Origin: Bryum argenteum
Lineage: Eukaryota > Streptophyta > Bryopsida > Bryales > Bryaceae
Reading direction: 5' to 3'
DNA: 64,000 bases
NCBI GenBank assembly: GCA_037043015.1
Contig: CM073325.1
Location: forward strand, 12,503,001-12,567,000
Position 1 is the first letter of the stretch. Each line of letters opens with the position of its first letter. The notes under the pieces were generated by a model. It was given only the letters and a program-made list of their open reading frames with translations, ran no database searches and was not told the origin of the DNA. This document shows positions 25,448 to 36,784 of this stretch, piece after piece. Made by a program: the position numbers and the translations under genes.

Positions 25448-25954
25448 TTAATGACAAAAAGAAAGCATATTCAAAGCGCCTCTAAGACTCATACTTTTTT
25501 GCAAGAAAAAGGCTAAATACCGTATGGTCGGTGATCTGCCAGAGTCAAATACGTACACACAGCCAGTATGTGAGTTTAGTGGGCAGTACCACGAAGGAGC
25601 CGTTGGACGGTAGTAGTTACTGTGAAGGATAGTTGAAACTTCATCCCACCTCCCAGAGTCTGTGGAGTTTGAAGCAGCAAAGGCCAGGAGTTTAGTACTG
25701 TAGCTAGCCTTGAGGGACTCGTGCATGCCGTCGTTTGTGGACAATGAATCAGACAAGTTCTGTCTGTTTGTAGAAAGTGGGAGGTGATTCGTCAAGTGGG
25801 GTTGACGCGCCGCGGTAGTGGGAAGGGATGTCATGTACAGTGATCGAGGAGGCAAAGGACCGAAGCTAAAGGGCGACTGACAGCAGCCAAGTTTGTTGCG
25901 ATTCCAACACGTGCCTCGCATCTTCTCCGTTGCAACAACATCTCTCCCTCTCAT
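25448..25954 (-). CDS. unassigned ORF, 168 aa from its first ATG
   Basis: A minus-strand frame stays open for over 700 bp (25448-26173) in a region of near-balanced GC. The first ATG is at 25954 (MRGRDVVATEKMRG...), giving 168 aa; upstream codons are open but lack an ATG. The product is rich in Ser, Thr and Leu, with several Cys and Tyr. It has no signal peptide, transmembrane segment or domain I recognise. An internal AAGGACCGAA region could hide a splice site. It may be a real lineage-specific gene, an exon fragment or chance. Confidence 0.2.
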   Translation of the reverse strand: MRGRDVVATEKMRGTCWNRNKLGCCQSPFSFGPLPPRSLYMTSLPTTAARQPHLTNHLPLSTNRQNLSDSLSTNDGMHESLKASYSTKLLAFAASNSTDSGRWDEVSTILHSNYYRPTAPSWYCPLNSHTGCVYVFDSGRSPTIRYLAFFLQKSMSLRGALNMLSFCH

Positions 25955-26173
25955 GATGGAGTTTAAACTGCATTGAGGTTGGAGGTTAATATTGATGCTA
26001 CTTAACTCCCACTGAAACTCCCCTCCAACCGCCCACTTCAGTGTGTCAAAGATGAAGAGGAGGAAGAAGAGAAAGTGCGAAGCGCGCTCTAACTCGCTCC
26101 CGTCGTTCAAAGGTACGTACGATTCGATGGCTGTTTCCTTTGCAACTCCGACGTCCTGTAGGTGAGCAAGCAA

Positions 26174-27640
26174 AGTAGCATCTTACGCTACGAACTGTAA
26201 ACATGTGATTGTGCGCATCTTAAGAGTATGTTACAGTTCGAGTATTAATCCAAGTGCTGCACGTCAGTATCGTGCAATGCCAGTAGATGTCTAAACACTT
26301 TTGATCGGACTGATCGTACCCTAGTGAAAGAAATGGTTGTAACAGTCATCGCCTCCATCAGTGTTTAGAAGACTCCAAATGGGTAATACACTACTGGTAG
26401 TTTCTCAATAGGATGCAACTTAGTTCAATTTCAGCTTTGCTCGCGGGACCAAGCTTTAGAATTGATTGATAGAAATAGTCTCGCACTTCAGGGACATAGC
26501 AGTGTCTTCTTAGACACTCGTATGGGAAGTGCAGGGTGGGAAGTTTCAAGTTCTTGGTTTCGTCAAGAAGTGTGTGTTTCACGAATTATACTGTGTTGTT
26601 GCATCAAGTTGTATTGTCCGAGCTTCATCTACTTGTGCAACTACTATTAAGCACCGGAACTTGATATGCTTGTTGTTGCAGGAACGGATTAACGGGAGCA
26701 GTGACGGGGTTGGGCTGTGCAGACTGTGTAACATGTGAAAGATGCCGGAGTCAATGTCTTTGAACTGCAGCTAAAGTAAAGCAAAGATGGAGGCTCCATG
26801 CATGACTGTACTGGCGGGCTTGGAAGCAATTCCACGCTCACTGATCGAGGGACTGATATAGATCCTCTGAAGTTTTTTTGGCCGGAGTGGAGCTAGCTCC
26901 TCCACTTTGGGGCCGCGTGCTCGCTCGTATACCTCTGTCAATCTTGAACAGTACTCCTGCAGTAGTACTGTTTTTATTACTACATTTAGACACATTAGCT
27001 TTTTGCAGATCATTGATAGATTTCAATCAATCGATCATACGGCATGGGACTCTTACCAAGCCAGGCATATAATTGATTGATCGAATGGCATGCGCATGAC
27101 TGGGTTGGCTAAAAACCGATCGATTTGCTGCAACTCCTGATTCACTCGGGGATTGAAGCGGCCACTGACAATTGTGGTGGCGGAGATATTTGATGATTCT
27201 ACAGTTCCTTTTGAGCCCTTTCTGGACGTCGTGTAAGTTGACAGAGAAGGTTCTTTTTGTGTAGTTCCAAAATGTTCATATTAATATGATTTCTGTTACA
27301 TACTTTGTACGTATCATTTCGACCATGATGCATGAATGTTCTGCCAGCCTGAATAAAGCTGTTCCACAGCGTGAGCAACCTCCACCATGACTTCTTCAAG
27401 CAATGAAAAGTACCATTTTAGTGTTCCTCTAAAGTTTCATTAGATTTGTTTTGGACTGTTGTGACTATGTCCAAGATTTGGACCGCATGAAGTTGGAACC
27501 TTTTGGAGTTGCTAGATTTTCTCCATACCTTTTTCCCTTTTTCGAAGAAGTGACCATTCATGCTTCAAAATTCCTTATTTTTGGAAGTATCTGCAGTCAA
27601 AGTTTGAAAATACTGTTAGGGCATGCTAAAATTCTGCCTA
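26174..27640. other. intergenic, short unassigned frames only
   Basis: GC is moderate to 27.1 kb, then AT-rich. Small open frames on both strands (26391-26582, 26771-27013) overlap each other and show no recognisable motif. Confidence 0.35.
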
Positions 27641-27644
27641 GGTA

Positions 27645-28551
27645 AAGGTGTCGTGTATGCTCATGTGTTCTCAAAATTTGTGCCAAATTGATTAACCCCG
27701 AAAGTAGAAAGTTCCAAAACTCCTTGAAACCACCCTCTTTCAATGCAAGATGAAAAATTTCAACTTTTGACGTAATCTCAATTATGTAACCATAAGGTCT
27801 TTTTCCTAACTTGTTCATAGATGTGTACACCAAATTTTAGTTTCAATTTCTTTACCAATTGTGAGATCATAACATTCAAAGTTGGAAAAAAATGTGTTTC
27901 ACCTTGCTGCAAAATGGGTTTGAAGTTTTTTGTGGGCCCAAAGTACTAATTTTGAGAGTGATTGTAAATTGAGGCTCTTCACTTTCTTGTTCTTAAGTGA
28001 GTTAGGAACGTATCAATGCAATTTTTGCCCTCATACGACGTGTAAATTTTTTAAAAATGCTTGAATTTTCACATAGAGGTATGCTGAAATTCAACTTCAA
28101 AGGCACATCTTTCATAACAAAAATGGCACACATGTGAACAGTAATTGAATGAAAGATCCAAACACTGAGATTATGCCTTAAAATCTTATTTCCAACTACA
28201 AAAATCAAAACTTGGAAAAAAGTAAATTCTCAATTTTTGGTGAATTTTTAAAGTTCTTGTGAAGTTGTGATCCTATTTATTTTAGGCAAATTTTGAGAAT
28301 AAACGAGAATATACCGCATTTTGGGTGGTTTTGAGCAAATTTCAAATAGTTTTTTCAAACTTTGACTGAGAATATCTCCTAAAGTATGAGGAATTTTGAA
28401 GCATCAAATGTCTTTTCGGGAAGGTGTGGTAATTGGTAAAGTTCTGCAACCTACAAATGGTATCAATTTCATACGAGCTGAATATATCAAATAAGGGGCT
28501 GACCAGACCCCAAACCGCCCGTTTTGGGCTCTTTTTGACATTAGGGGTCAA
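27645..28551 (+). mobile_element. ~0.9-kb dispersed repeat (family H, copy 1)
   Basis: It is collinear with a copy at 35107-35825. Shared words include CCCTCTTT-ATGCAAGATG, TATGTAA-ATA-GG, TTGAGGCTCTTC, TTTTACCCTCATA-GAC, AATGCTTGA-TTTCACAT-GAGGTATG and GGCAAATTTTGAGAATAAA. It ends near 28551 with GACATTAGGGGTCAA, a degenerate form of the TTAA-element terminus. No coding capacity, so probably a non-autonomous transposon. Confidence 0.55.
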
Positions 28552-28585
28552 ATTGCATTCAAAAATCTACCACATATTGATTTAG

Positions 28586-28590
<5 letters not shown>

Positions 28591-28621
<31 letters not shown>
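28591..28621. repeat. (AT)15 microsatellite
   Basis: An uninterrupted AT run of about 31 bp. Confidence 0.95.
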
Positions 28622-28625
<4 letters not shown>

Positions 28626-30038
28626 TATTGACTTAAACATATAACTAAGGTTTCAAGTCATATATTCGGAGTTCAAATTCCTAAATTTATATAAAAATTC
28701 ACTGAAAATTGCCCTTTGAATTTGAATTTCACCATACCTCCATGTGAGAAATCAAGTTATTTTAGGTTTGATAGGTCCTATGAGGGTAAAAATTATGCAC
28801 ACTTATACCTTACTCACCTCGAAACAAAGATTTTAATAGCCTCTAATCATATTAACTATTAACTATTGAAGTAGTGTAGTTCTAAGGGTACAACATGCAA
28901 ATAGTGTCTTAAAACTTTAGGGGTGAGATCAAGAGAACCATATTGCACAATCTTCCTTAGATCTTGGCATTTTTGATGAAAAAATATCATTGGCATTAAC
29001 AATTATTGTATTGTGCAGATTTACTAATTCTAAGCATCGACATCAACCATGGGTGCTTTCGAATGTGAGCCCTTGCTGATACTAGGTCTCAAGTTGCACA
29101 ATTTCAAAAACACAGGAATACAATCAGATAAACTAAAATATTGGGAAATTGAATAAAGAACCTTTTCAAAAAAAATAAATAATGTGAATAAAATCAACAA
29201 CCTCCTCAAGAATAAAAATAATGTGAATAGGACCCCATTGTGATTACGTGGCAACATCAACATGCCATGTCATCTTTTCATCCACTTAAAGTTTGTTGTT
29301 TTCTACCCACTATCTAAATCAACATGGCTTTGTTGATGTGTTTTGATTGAATTTCAAAAATTTGTTAATTCTAAATCCCATTGGTATCAAGTGCCAGAAT
29401 TATTATCAAGTGTTGTATCTGATTCTATAGTTTTTGTTTTGTTGATTTGGACATGCATTTTTAGTAGTGAAATCATGGATCTTCAAACCTTACGGTGAAT
29501 ATACTTGAATTTTTATTCTAAAATTGATTCTACATTCACAAGTTTTCAAATGATCTTGTGAAAAATTTAACAACTTGCTTCTTTCAAAGAAAATCTCACG
29601 GTTGCTACCCCTTAGGCCTTTAGGAATTATGGTTTTCAATTTAATGTACACATCTGCACTAAATTGTGATTATGTACCATGGTCACTTTTACTAACTCAT
29701 CTCAGATTTAGAACACTGTCACTCATGGGCGTAATTTGATGCCTAGAATAACCAATTTTTAGTGTGTCATGTTTCATAAATACATTTGAATGCCATAGAC
29801 CCCACAACCAAGCAAGGCCAAGCTACACAATCTTGACTTCCACCAAATTGGAATAAGACAATGATGTAAAAAACCCAGAAGATGAGCATTATGACAGACT
29901 CAAGGATGGCTGGTCGAGGCTTGCGATGCAATTTTCCATCGCAAACAGAGAGGACTAAAAGTAGGTTAACGGAGGCTGATCGACCTCCATCAGTTGATCC
30001 TTCCCTTATCCTCAATCTCCCCCGATCTCTACATCACC
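28622..30038. other. AT-rich intergenic, no gene seen
   Basis: Only short frames with no recognisable content. Confidence 0.4.
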
Positions 30039-30165
30039 AACCGTTCCTAAAAGAAACTAACCCTTCCTCAAGTAGGAGGGGAACAAAGTACCCCTCCTAC
30101 TTGCAATCTATCACCAACCGTTCCTCACAGGAACTAAGTACCCCTCCTACTTGCAATCTTAACGG
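30039..30165. repeat. direct duplication containing a perfect 13-bp hairpin
   Basis: CAAGTAGGAGGGG (30069-30081) and its exact inverse (30091-30103) flank a 9-base loop. The segment ATCACCAACCGTTCCT...CCCTCCTACTTGCAATCT is then repeated just downstream, ending near 30159. It lies about 350 bp before the pectin methylesterase start. Confidence 0.75.
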
Positions 30166-30503
30166 GGCTGTTTAGTGCTCGAGAAGGTTATATTCTTAGA
30201 CTAACTTCAGTGCTCATCATGAATTTGAGGTGATCACAGACACAGAGCGTGCATGAATGCAAGAAGGCCACGAATTTGGTGAGCCCTGCCGATTCGGTTG
30301 CTGGCCTGGATCTATCTGATCGACCTTCCAAATAAAGTATCAAAGCAATCGCTCACAGCTTATGCATGCACAACACAACCACACAACAAACACACACACA
30401 CATACAAGTTGTCGGTAAGAATCCACGAACCGATCGAGGTCTTTGATTACTTATTTTGTAAATGGGATCTTTTGCTCGATCAGATTCTTAACTTTGCGGT
30501 TCG

Positions 30504-31981
30504 ATGGCAGGAGCGTGGTGGAGCTGCACGCTCGTCTTGATGACATGCGCAATCACAAGTCCTGTTGCGACCCAAAGGGTGATTGTGGTGGATCAGAGTG
30601 GATCCCGAGATTTTAAAACGATCAACGACGCATTAAATGCGGTTCCCGATCATAACAACGACCCCATCACCATCAAAGTGAACCCCGGAATATACTCGTA
30701 CGTAATCCGATCACCTCCTCTCTAGATATTGAAATGGATACTTCGATCTCGTATGATGAATTTGGGGTTGTTTTTGCAGAGAGAGGGTGGTGGTGCCCAA
30801 GAGCAAGAAGCAAATCACCTTGCAAGGAGCTGGACGAGATGTCACGAAAATCACTTCCAAGACCGCCGCGGTGGACTCTGGCACGACCTACAACTCCTCC
30901 ACATTCGGCATCAGCGCGCCTTACTTCACAGCCAGAAACATCTCCTTCGAGGTAAACAAAACTCATGCGATCCATTTCCTGGATGCGGTTCATCCCAATC
31001 TATGTTCAAGGCACATATGAAGAACCCAATCTACTGCTCAAATCTCGCTTTAGAGAAAATTCATTTGTAGTAAGGATGGCTGGATGCAGAACTCGTTTCC
31101 GCGGCCGGGTGGCGTACCGCAACAGCAAGCGGTAGCATTACGAACGACAGGAGACTTCAATGCGTTTTACGGGTGTGCCTTCTACGGGCAACAGGACACG
31201 CTCTACGACGACCGCGGGCGCCACTACTTCAAAGAGTGCCTCATCTCAGGCTCAGTGGATTTCATTTTCGGCAACGGAAAGTCATTGTACGAGGTACCAT
31301 AAACCCCCGAGCTCCAAATCGATCGATCGATAGCTAGCATGTTGGAATGCATGGACTGTGACATCTGTATGTGGGTGTGTTGGATCATGTACTAGGAGTG
31401 TGAGCTGCGAGTGCTGCCCACGTCGAAAGGGTCCCTGACGGCGCAGAAGAGGTCGGATCCCAGCGAGGACACGGGATTCTCGTTCGTGAACTGCAAGGTG
31501 ACGGGCTCCGGCGAGGCAACGGTGTATTTGGGACGAGCGTGGGGCGCGTTCTCGCGCGTCGTGTTCGCGTTCACGGAGCTTGCGGACATCATCAACCCCG
31601 TGGGCTGGTACAGCTGGGGTGACACCGCCGTCGAACAGTGAGCATTCTTCTTGCACTTTTGGCTACTTGCTAGAAATGCCAACTACACATAACAAAGGAT
31701 ACTCTTTATCATCGTACAGTACTCATTCTAGAAGAGCCAAAAAAATTCGATCTGTATGTGGTTAGAAGTAATTTGCTGATTTTGGAGAAAACTAACTTGG
31801 ATCTGGTATGTTCACAATGAACAGGACAGTGTACTACGGACAATACAAGTGTTTTGGTGCCGGTGCAAATGAAACAGGACGAGCACCTTGGTCTCATGAA
31901 CTCAATGACACTGAAGCAGCACCATTTGTAAGTATTGATTACATTGACGGCGGCTTGTGGGTTAGTAACCTGACAAGGTGA
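30504..31981 (+). CDS. pectin methylesterase (CE8), no PRO domain, 5 exons
   Basis: Exons: 30504-30697, 30780-30951, 31090-31293, 31396-31637 and 31825-31981. Borders are GT-AG and in phase, giving 322 aa. An N-terminal signal peptide (about residues 1-23) is followed directly by the CE8 beta-helix domain, so this is the class lacking the inhibitor-like PRO region. Catalytic features are all visible: Gln135 (QQAVAL), Gln157 and Asp158 (GQQDTLY), Asp179 (GSVDFIFG), Arg237 and Trp239 (YLGRAWG). The enzyme would demethylesterify homogalacturonan in the cell wall, releasing methanol. The C-terminus reads through GWYSWGD and FVSIDYIDG as expected. The last exon could in principle be split at GTAAGT (31929), but readthrough gives the family's usual ending, so I kept one exon. 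Confidence 0.94.
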
Positions 31982-32916
31982 ATCGGCCTTCCATTCAGGC
32001 TTGTGTATCAATATCAGTGAACAATTGTTCTTTAGAGATTTTTCATTGATCCGAGACTTTCAATCAGATTGGGTACCACTTTCAGAGCTCACAAACGACC
32101 TGACCTTCACAGAAGCAATGCCGTTCAAAAAATTGCGTAGCAATTCCAGAGCCATTAAGTTACATAACTCATATCTGGCCGCCTCGAGTTGCCACATTAC
32201 ACATCAATCTAATCAGGCACGCATTTTCCACTATGCCCCAGGGAACCAAAAGTTTACACCGAAACATATTCATCAAGATTCTCGACATTGGTACATTTCT
32301 ATACTTCAAGAAGTAACACATCAAGAGCTCTTTATAACTTTGTGAACAAGATATAGGAATAACACGGGATGCCCCAAGAGTATACAAAAACATGAATTCA
32401 CTAATGTTGGTCCTTAATCAGCATAATAACCGTTTCATAGAATCATAGAATCCAAAATCTATCCCAGTCTAGATTTCTTGAATGACATGAGATTCGAATG
32501 CATACGCACATTTGTACTAGTCTACACTTCTTGATTGAGTCCATATTTGATCGACTATGGCATCCTCAGATGATCAAAAATTCTTGCCCTCAAACCAATC
32601 AAGAGATCAATCAACTGTTGATCTCAGTTGATACTCACAACACATTCTTTGATGCGTCAAAAACTTGCATTTATGACAGAGTAGCACAAAAAGCGTATCA
32701 ATTCATATGCCCTTATGTACAATCCAATAATGGACGCAATGCAAAAGAGAGGGAGACGATGGAACCCCACTCGATCGATCCTTCCACTCTCCGAAATCGA
32801 AACCCTAAACTTGGCTCTCGCTCAAAGACCAATGCGGAAGCAAATCGCACGAGAGCTATTCTAATCGAATGTGTAATCAAATCAAAGAAGGGCAGGGCGG
32901 GGCAGGGCAAGCAATC
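31982..32916. other. convergent 3' spacer between pectin methylesterase and VOC genes
   Basis: The two genes point towards each other, so both 3' UTRs lie here. No canonical AATAAA stands out on either strand. Short frames (32498-32935 on +) look random. Confidence 0.45.
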
Positions 32917-33354
32917 TCACTGTGTAGCGACTTGAGCATCGCCGGTGCAGCCCCAGGGATTGAACTTGTGAGTAGCAATCCACCAAGTGTTGCCCGCGGC
33001 GTCTTTGACAGCGCCCATGCGATCACCATACACCTCATCTTTCGGCGCCACCACGGACTCCGCGCCTTTCTGCAGCGCAAGCTCGTAGGTCTTGTCCACA
33101 TCGGGCACGTAGACGTGCAACCACACAGGCACGGGCTGAAACTCCTCGTTCCCGTCCATGATCATTATCACTGTGTCCCCTATCCGCAAGGAAGCGTGCT
33201 TCACGCTCGCATCGTCACGCGTTTGCTTGTACATCTGGTGCGCCTCCAGGACCTCCACCATGAAGTCGATCACCTTCTGTGCGTTCTTTGAGACCAAGTA
33301 GGAGGATACTGTTGAGTGCCCCTTCATCTGCCATTCCACTGGCTGCTTCGCCAT
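32917..33354 (-). CDS. VOC-superfamily (glyoxalase/PhnB-like) protein, single exon
   Basis: An uninterrupted 145-aa frame begins MAKQPVEWQMKGHSTVS. I chose the ATG at 33354; the open frame extends eight codons further to a GTG, which is an unlikely plant start. The pattern is that of the vicinal-oxygen-chelate fold: a first beta-alpha-beta unit (STVSSYLVSKNAQKVIDFMVEVL), LRIGDTVIMIMD, then VWLHVYVPDVDKTYELALQKGAE and the end block YGDRMGAVKDAAGNTWWIATH. This block is typical of PhnB-like proteins such as the plant desiccation-induced VOC protein. Metal ligands and substrate are not certain. No targeting signal is seen, so probably cytosolic. It is encoded head-on to the pectin methylesterase gene. 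Confidence 0.87.
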   Translation of the reverse strand: MAKQPVEWQMKGHSTVSSYLVSKNAQKVIDFMVEVLEAHQMYKQTRDDASVKHASLRIGDTVIMIMDGNEEFQPVPVWLHVYVPDVDKTYELALQKGAESVVAPKDEVYGDRMGAVKDAAGNTWWIATHKFNPWGCTGDAQVATQ

Positions 33355-33687
33355 CGCCAATGCGAAATCAAATTCCACTAGTGAACTCCGATTTCTAATT
33401 CTCTAACTGCTAAGTTGGGTTTGAAGATGGCTGTGATACTCAGGATTCGGAATAAGGAGTTAGAGTCCCCATTGATCTGACACTCAGGTAAAGCTTCGAT
33501 TGGGTTTCGGGTTTCAACTCCACTTGGCCGTGATCCGATCTGCAACTTGCGGCCTGAGGTGGGATTCCTCGAAGAGATTTCCTGGTGACTTCTTTCTAAC
33601 GTGGTTTTGGGCCTTGCCTTCGTTCGAATGTTTGTAGATTGGGACTCCTGCATGTTCGTAAGCCCCTGCTAAGAAAATTCCCTTTAA

Positions 33688-33984
33688 ACCCTAAGAGCCC
33701 AATTAACCATTTTATGGTTGATCCCCAATTTTATGTAGCTGTACCCTGATAAAAAAACATTGTTTTTGGAACCTAGTTATACATTCCAGAAGTTTGGTGA
33801 GTTGGGAACCACATTCAATTTACAGAATCTAGTTTGGATTCATACATTGTTCACATATTAAGCCTTCAAATACAAACATGGCAAGGTTTTCTTAGTGTAA
33901 GAAAACTTACTATTTTCCGAAATTAGTAAGGTTCCTCATAGGTTACTTGTGGCCTTTCTACATTTCATCATATAATATATGACT
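33688..33984 (-). mobile_element. TTAA-end element, family G, copy 3
   Basis: It begins after TTAA (33684-33687) with ACCCTAAGAGCCCAATT. It matches, inverted, the copy at 60616-60904: TTTGGTGAGTT-GG, ATCCATA-ATTGTTCACA, AAGCCTTCAAA-ACAAAC, AGTGTAAGAAAACTTACTA and the ATATTATATGAT end. Non-coding. Confidence 0.6.
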
Positions 33985-34186
33985 GTAGCCAATCATACCA
34001 ATTTCCAATTACTAATAATGGAAAGTACATTTTATTTCTGTAATAACTTGTCTTGCGTGGGCACCATAACAATCACTGCACTATAAATCTTGCACTTTCA
34101 CTAAAGCGAGCTTGTTTGCGTATGTGTCTCTTCACAAGATTGCAAATTACTTTGTCGGTGCTTTCCGTTCCAGCTAACTCTCAGCC

Positions 34187-34315
34187 ATGGCGCAAACTCC
34201 AGAAGGAGCTACTTTGGAGATCACCAAGCAGAAGCGCAAGTTCAATTTCAACCTCGACACTCTCGAGTGCCCCATTTGCCCTTTGACTCAAAGCAATCCA
34301 ATCCAAAAGTCATAA
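34187..34315 (+). pseudogene. 5' fragment of a SINA/SIAH-like RING E3 ligase gene
   Basis: A 42-codon frame starts in good plant context (CAGCCATGG). It reads MAQTPEGATLEITKQKRKF, then FNFNLDTLECPIC, followed by a short PLTQS tail and a stop. LD-LECPIC is the start of the RING finger in SINA-like ubiquitin ligases, normally continuing FEPLT and six more zinc ligands. Here only the first Cys pair is present; the rest of RING, the SIAH zinc finger and the TRAF-like domain are absent downstream. Probably a truncated copy cut by later insertion. A first exon of a gene with remote exons is possible, but the stop and lack of a donor argue against it. Confidence 0.5.
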
Positions 34316-34649
34316 AGTGTGGTGCAATCAAATTAGAGTTTACTAGATTCTTAACACACACGTACACATTTACTCATGAAAGATATATATATATATATAA
34401 AAACGACCGTGTATACTCATTTCAAAATTAAATTAAATAGTGTAGAATGCGCTTGTACTTTTTTATATTCTTTTCATTTATGAATATGTACATGTGTGTT
34501 GGCAATGTGCAAGATTCCATGGTGATTGCAACACGTTATGACATGGATCAATTCTGAGTACAAGGGCGATATTCAAAATTTGTGGAATTAGCCAGTTGTG
34601 TGGCAAGCTATCCCTTCGAGCAAAATTTTGCTATAAATTGTGTTGAGAA

Positions 34650-34831
34650 GACTGTACAGAACTTCTTGAGTAATTTTAATATCAGTATTAATTTTCAATG
34701 TTTTACTCTTTTTATTTACGGTTTACGGTATTCATACTATATTTGGAGCGCTACATCATAAGGGTTACAAAATTCATATTTTATAACACATCTAAGTTTT
34801 TCCTCAAACCCCTCGGGCCTTTTGGAGTTAA
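34650..34831 (+). mobile_element. TTAA-end element, family B, copy 2 (partial)
   Basis: From TTTGGAGCGCTACATCATAA to CCCCTCGGGCCTTTTGGAG and TTAA (34828-34831) it matches the copy ending at 58181. The left end is not defined. Confidence 0.5.
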
Positions 34832-35106
34832 AGATCTGAGCGTGTCACTCTCGCCATTATATATTGTTCTTCGCATGTCCTTCAATGTGTACCTTGAAAT
34901 CTACTTTGAAAGGATGTTTGTATTTACAGAATACTTCAATAGCTTTCTAGTGATACATTGCTTGCCCCATTCTATGACATACCTTATGATCTACAAGGAT
35001 ATTCGTGTAGACTTAGCTTCGGCGTATAGAATTACGTCTGAGAAGCGAGATCCGAATTGCACTTAACTGGCTTAGACATTTGCTCCGCATTTTATTTGAG
35101 GCATGC

Positions 35107-35825
35107 ACCCCATAAATATTCTTCTGAACACCATTGAGATTGAGTTATGGTGTCCCCGGTATTTTCTTAAAAATATCAAGAGCATGCAACTAATGTAATC
35201 AACCAAAATCTCTCAAAATTGCCCTCTTTTTATGCAAGATGCAAATTTGGAACTTTTATAGGCTTTGAAGTATGTAATTATAGGATCTAGTACTTAACTT
35301 GTACATGAACATGTACACCATATTTTAGGTTCAAAATCCTCACCATTAGTTAGCTGATAATCTTTAAAAATAATTACAAAAAAAAATTCTCATGTTGTAG
35401 AATGGCAAAGAAAAGTTTTGGGACTAAAAAAACCATTTTTGAAAAGAAATTTGACATGAGGCTCTCTTCAAATTCTCCTTCCTAGGTGAGTAGTGATATG
35501 TCTATGTACTTTTTACCCTCATAGGACATATAAAACTTGTGAAAATGCTTGATCTTCACATGGAGGTATGTTGAAATTAAAATACATAGACCTAATTTCA
35601 ACAATTAAAAAGGCATGTAAAATAATATAAGATTGAAAATCCAAACGGCGAGATCATGCCTTACTACCTTTTCTACAAATGGAAAAAACTAAACTTGAAA
35701 AGAAGTAAAATCTCAAATTTTAGTGAAGTTTTGAAGTTTCTGCAATTTAGTCACTTCAGGCAAATTTTGAGAATAAATGAGCATATACAAGAGTTTGGGT
35801 TTTTTGATCAAATTTCAAATAGTGC
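35107..35825 (+). mobile_element. ~0.7-kb dispersed repeat (family H, copy 2)
   Basis: Collinear with 27645-28551 but missing its last ~200 bp. The right edge abuts the GC-rich, LTR-like block at 35830. Confidence 0.5.
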
Positions 35826-36784
35826 TTTCTGTTACCCAAGCCAACGCTGTCAACTGGGGGCGCGATCGTTCCGGAGGAACTTATCGGAGGCCGACGTCAG
35901 ACGCGATCAAGGGAGTTAACAGAAGCCAACGACGTCAGCCCATGGAGCGACTAAGTCGGGAGGATAGGGTCACTGTTAGACAACAGACGACTACGATGGC
36001 AACGAAGAGTACTTAAGGATGTAGAAAACAGAGAGTAGCACTTCTTAGTCAACCAGTGATAGCTTTCAGCCGAATGCAACAATTGTATCTTTATTTCCAT
36101 TGTTATCAATACAAATCTCTCTAATCTCCTTGCCTCCTTACTCTCTCTCACTTCTCTCCAACCTAACTATGCGTACCTTACACTCGCTGTCTCTCCGCGG
36201 TATGGCAACCGTGTGTTTTGATACGTTGTTCCTACTCAATGTCACCGATGCCTTCTACTGATCCAGCAAGAACCCTCGTTGGGGTGTTCAGTTCATCAAG
36301 GCAGCAGTGGTTGCAACGTTGTTCTCCTTAGTATCGGCTTGCCAAGACCTCCTTCGACAACCTGGGACAGAAACTATTCTCATTTCTCTCGATTCTTCCT
36401 CTTTTGGCTATTCTCTCACAAAGACTTCCCCTCCCAACGATACCCCTCTCAGAGACAGCTTGGACATAGCCCGGGAATGCGTAAACATAATCCTGCGTAG
36501 CCCTAACCAGTCGACCAACGAAACAGTTCGACTCTCTGGTCCGTTCCAGCCTTAGTCTGAAGTCAAACTTCTTCCCACGCTGACCCTACTGCAAAGGACA
36601 AAGTCCCTCTCCTCTTTCACCTACTAACCAATAAAAACTCACCTAGGTCAACTTGAGTCACCTCGTAAAGCACTACCTTGTGAAGCCCGAGCGTCACTTG
36701 TAAATCTGTGAATGCTTGAAAGGTTGTGGGAGTGCTTGAGCAAATTCTGTTGAAATACTCCATCCAAGGGCCATCTGAATCTTG
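35826..36784 (+). other. GC-rich block, possible LTR and gag start of a retroelement
   Basis: Base composition changes sharply from the AT-rich repeat on the left. The order is GC-rich sequence from about TGTTACCCAAG (35830), CTTTATTTCC-ATCAATACAAATC (36090-36115), a CT-rich leader, then ATG (36249: MPSTDPARTLVGVF). That resembles U3-R-U5 and the start of an LTR-element polyprotein. A second frame (36307-36555, LFSLVSACQDLLRQPGTE) suggests a frameshifted continuation. I find no matching second LTR or target duplication, so this is only a suggestion. Confidence 0.3.

Noticed and set aside
28620-28680. tRNA-like A and B boxes (GGAGTTCAAATTCC) suggesting a SINE
   Set aside because: Only a loose B-box match, no convincing A box, no poly-A tail and no second copy noticed.
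33355-33653. Extension or separate frame upstream of the VOC gene
   Set aside because: The upstream part of the VOC frame starts only with GTG, and the 33378-33653 frame shows no recognisable content; likely 5' UTR.
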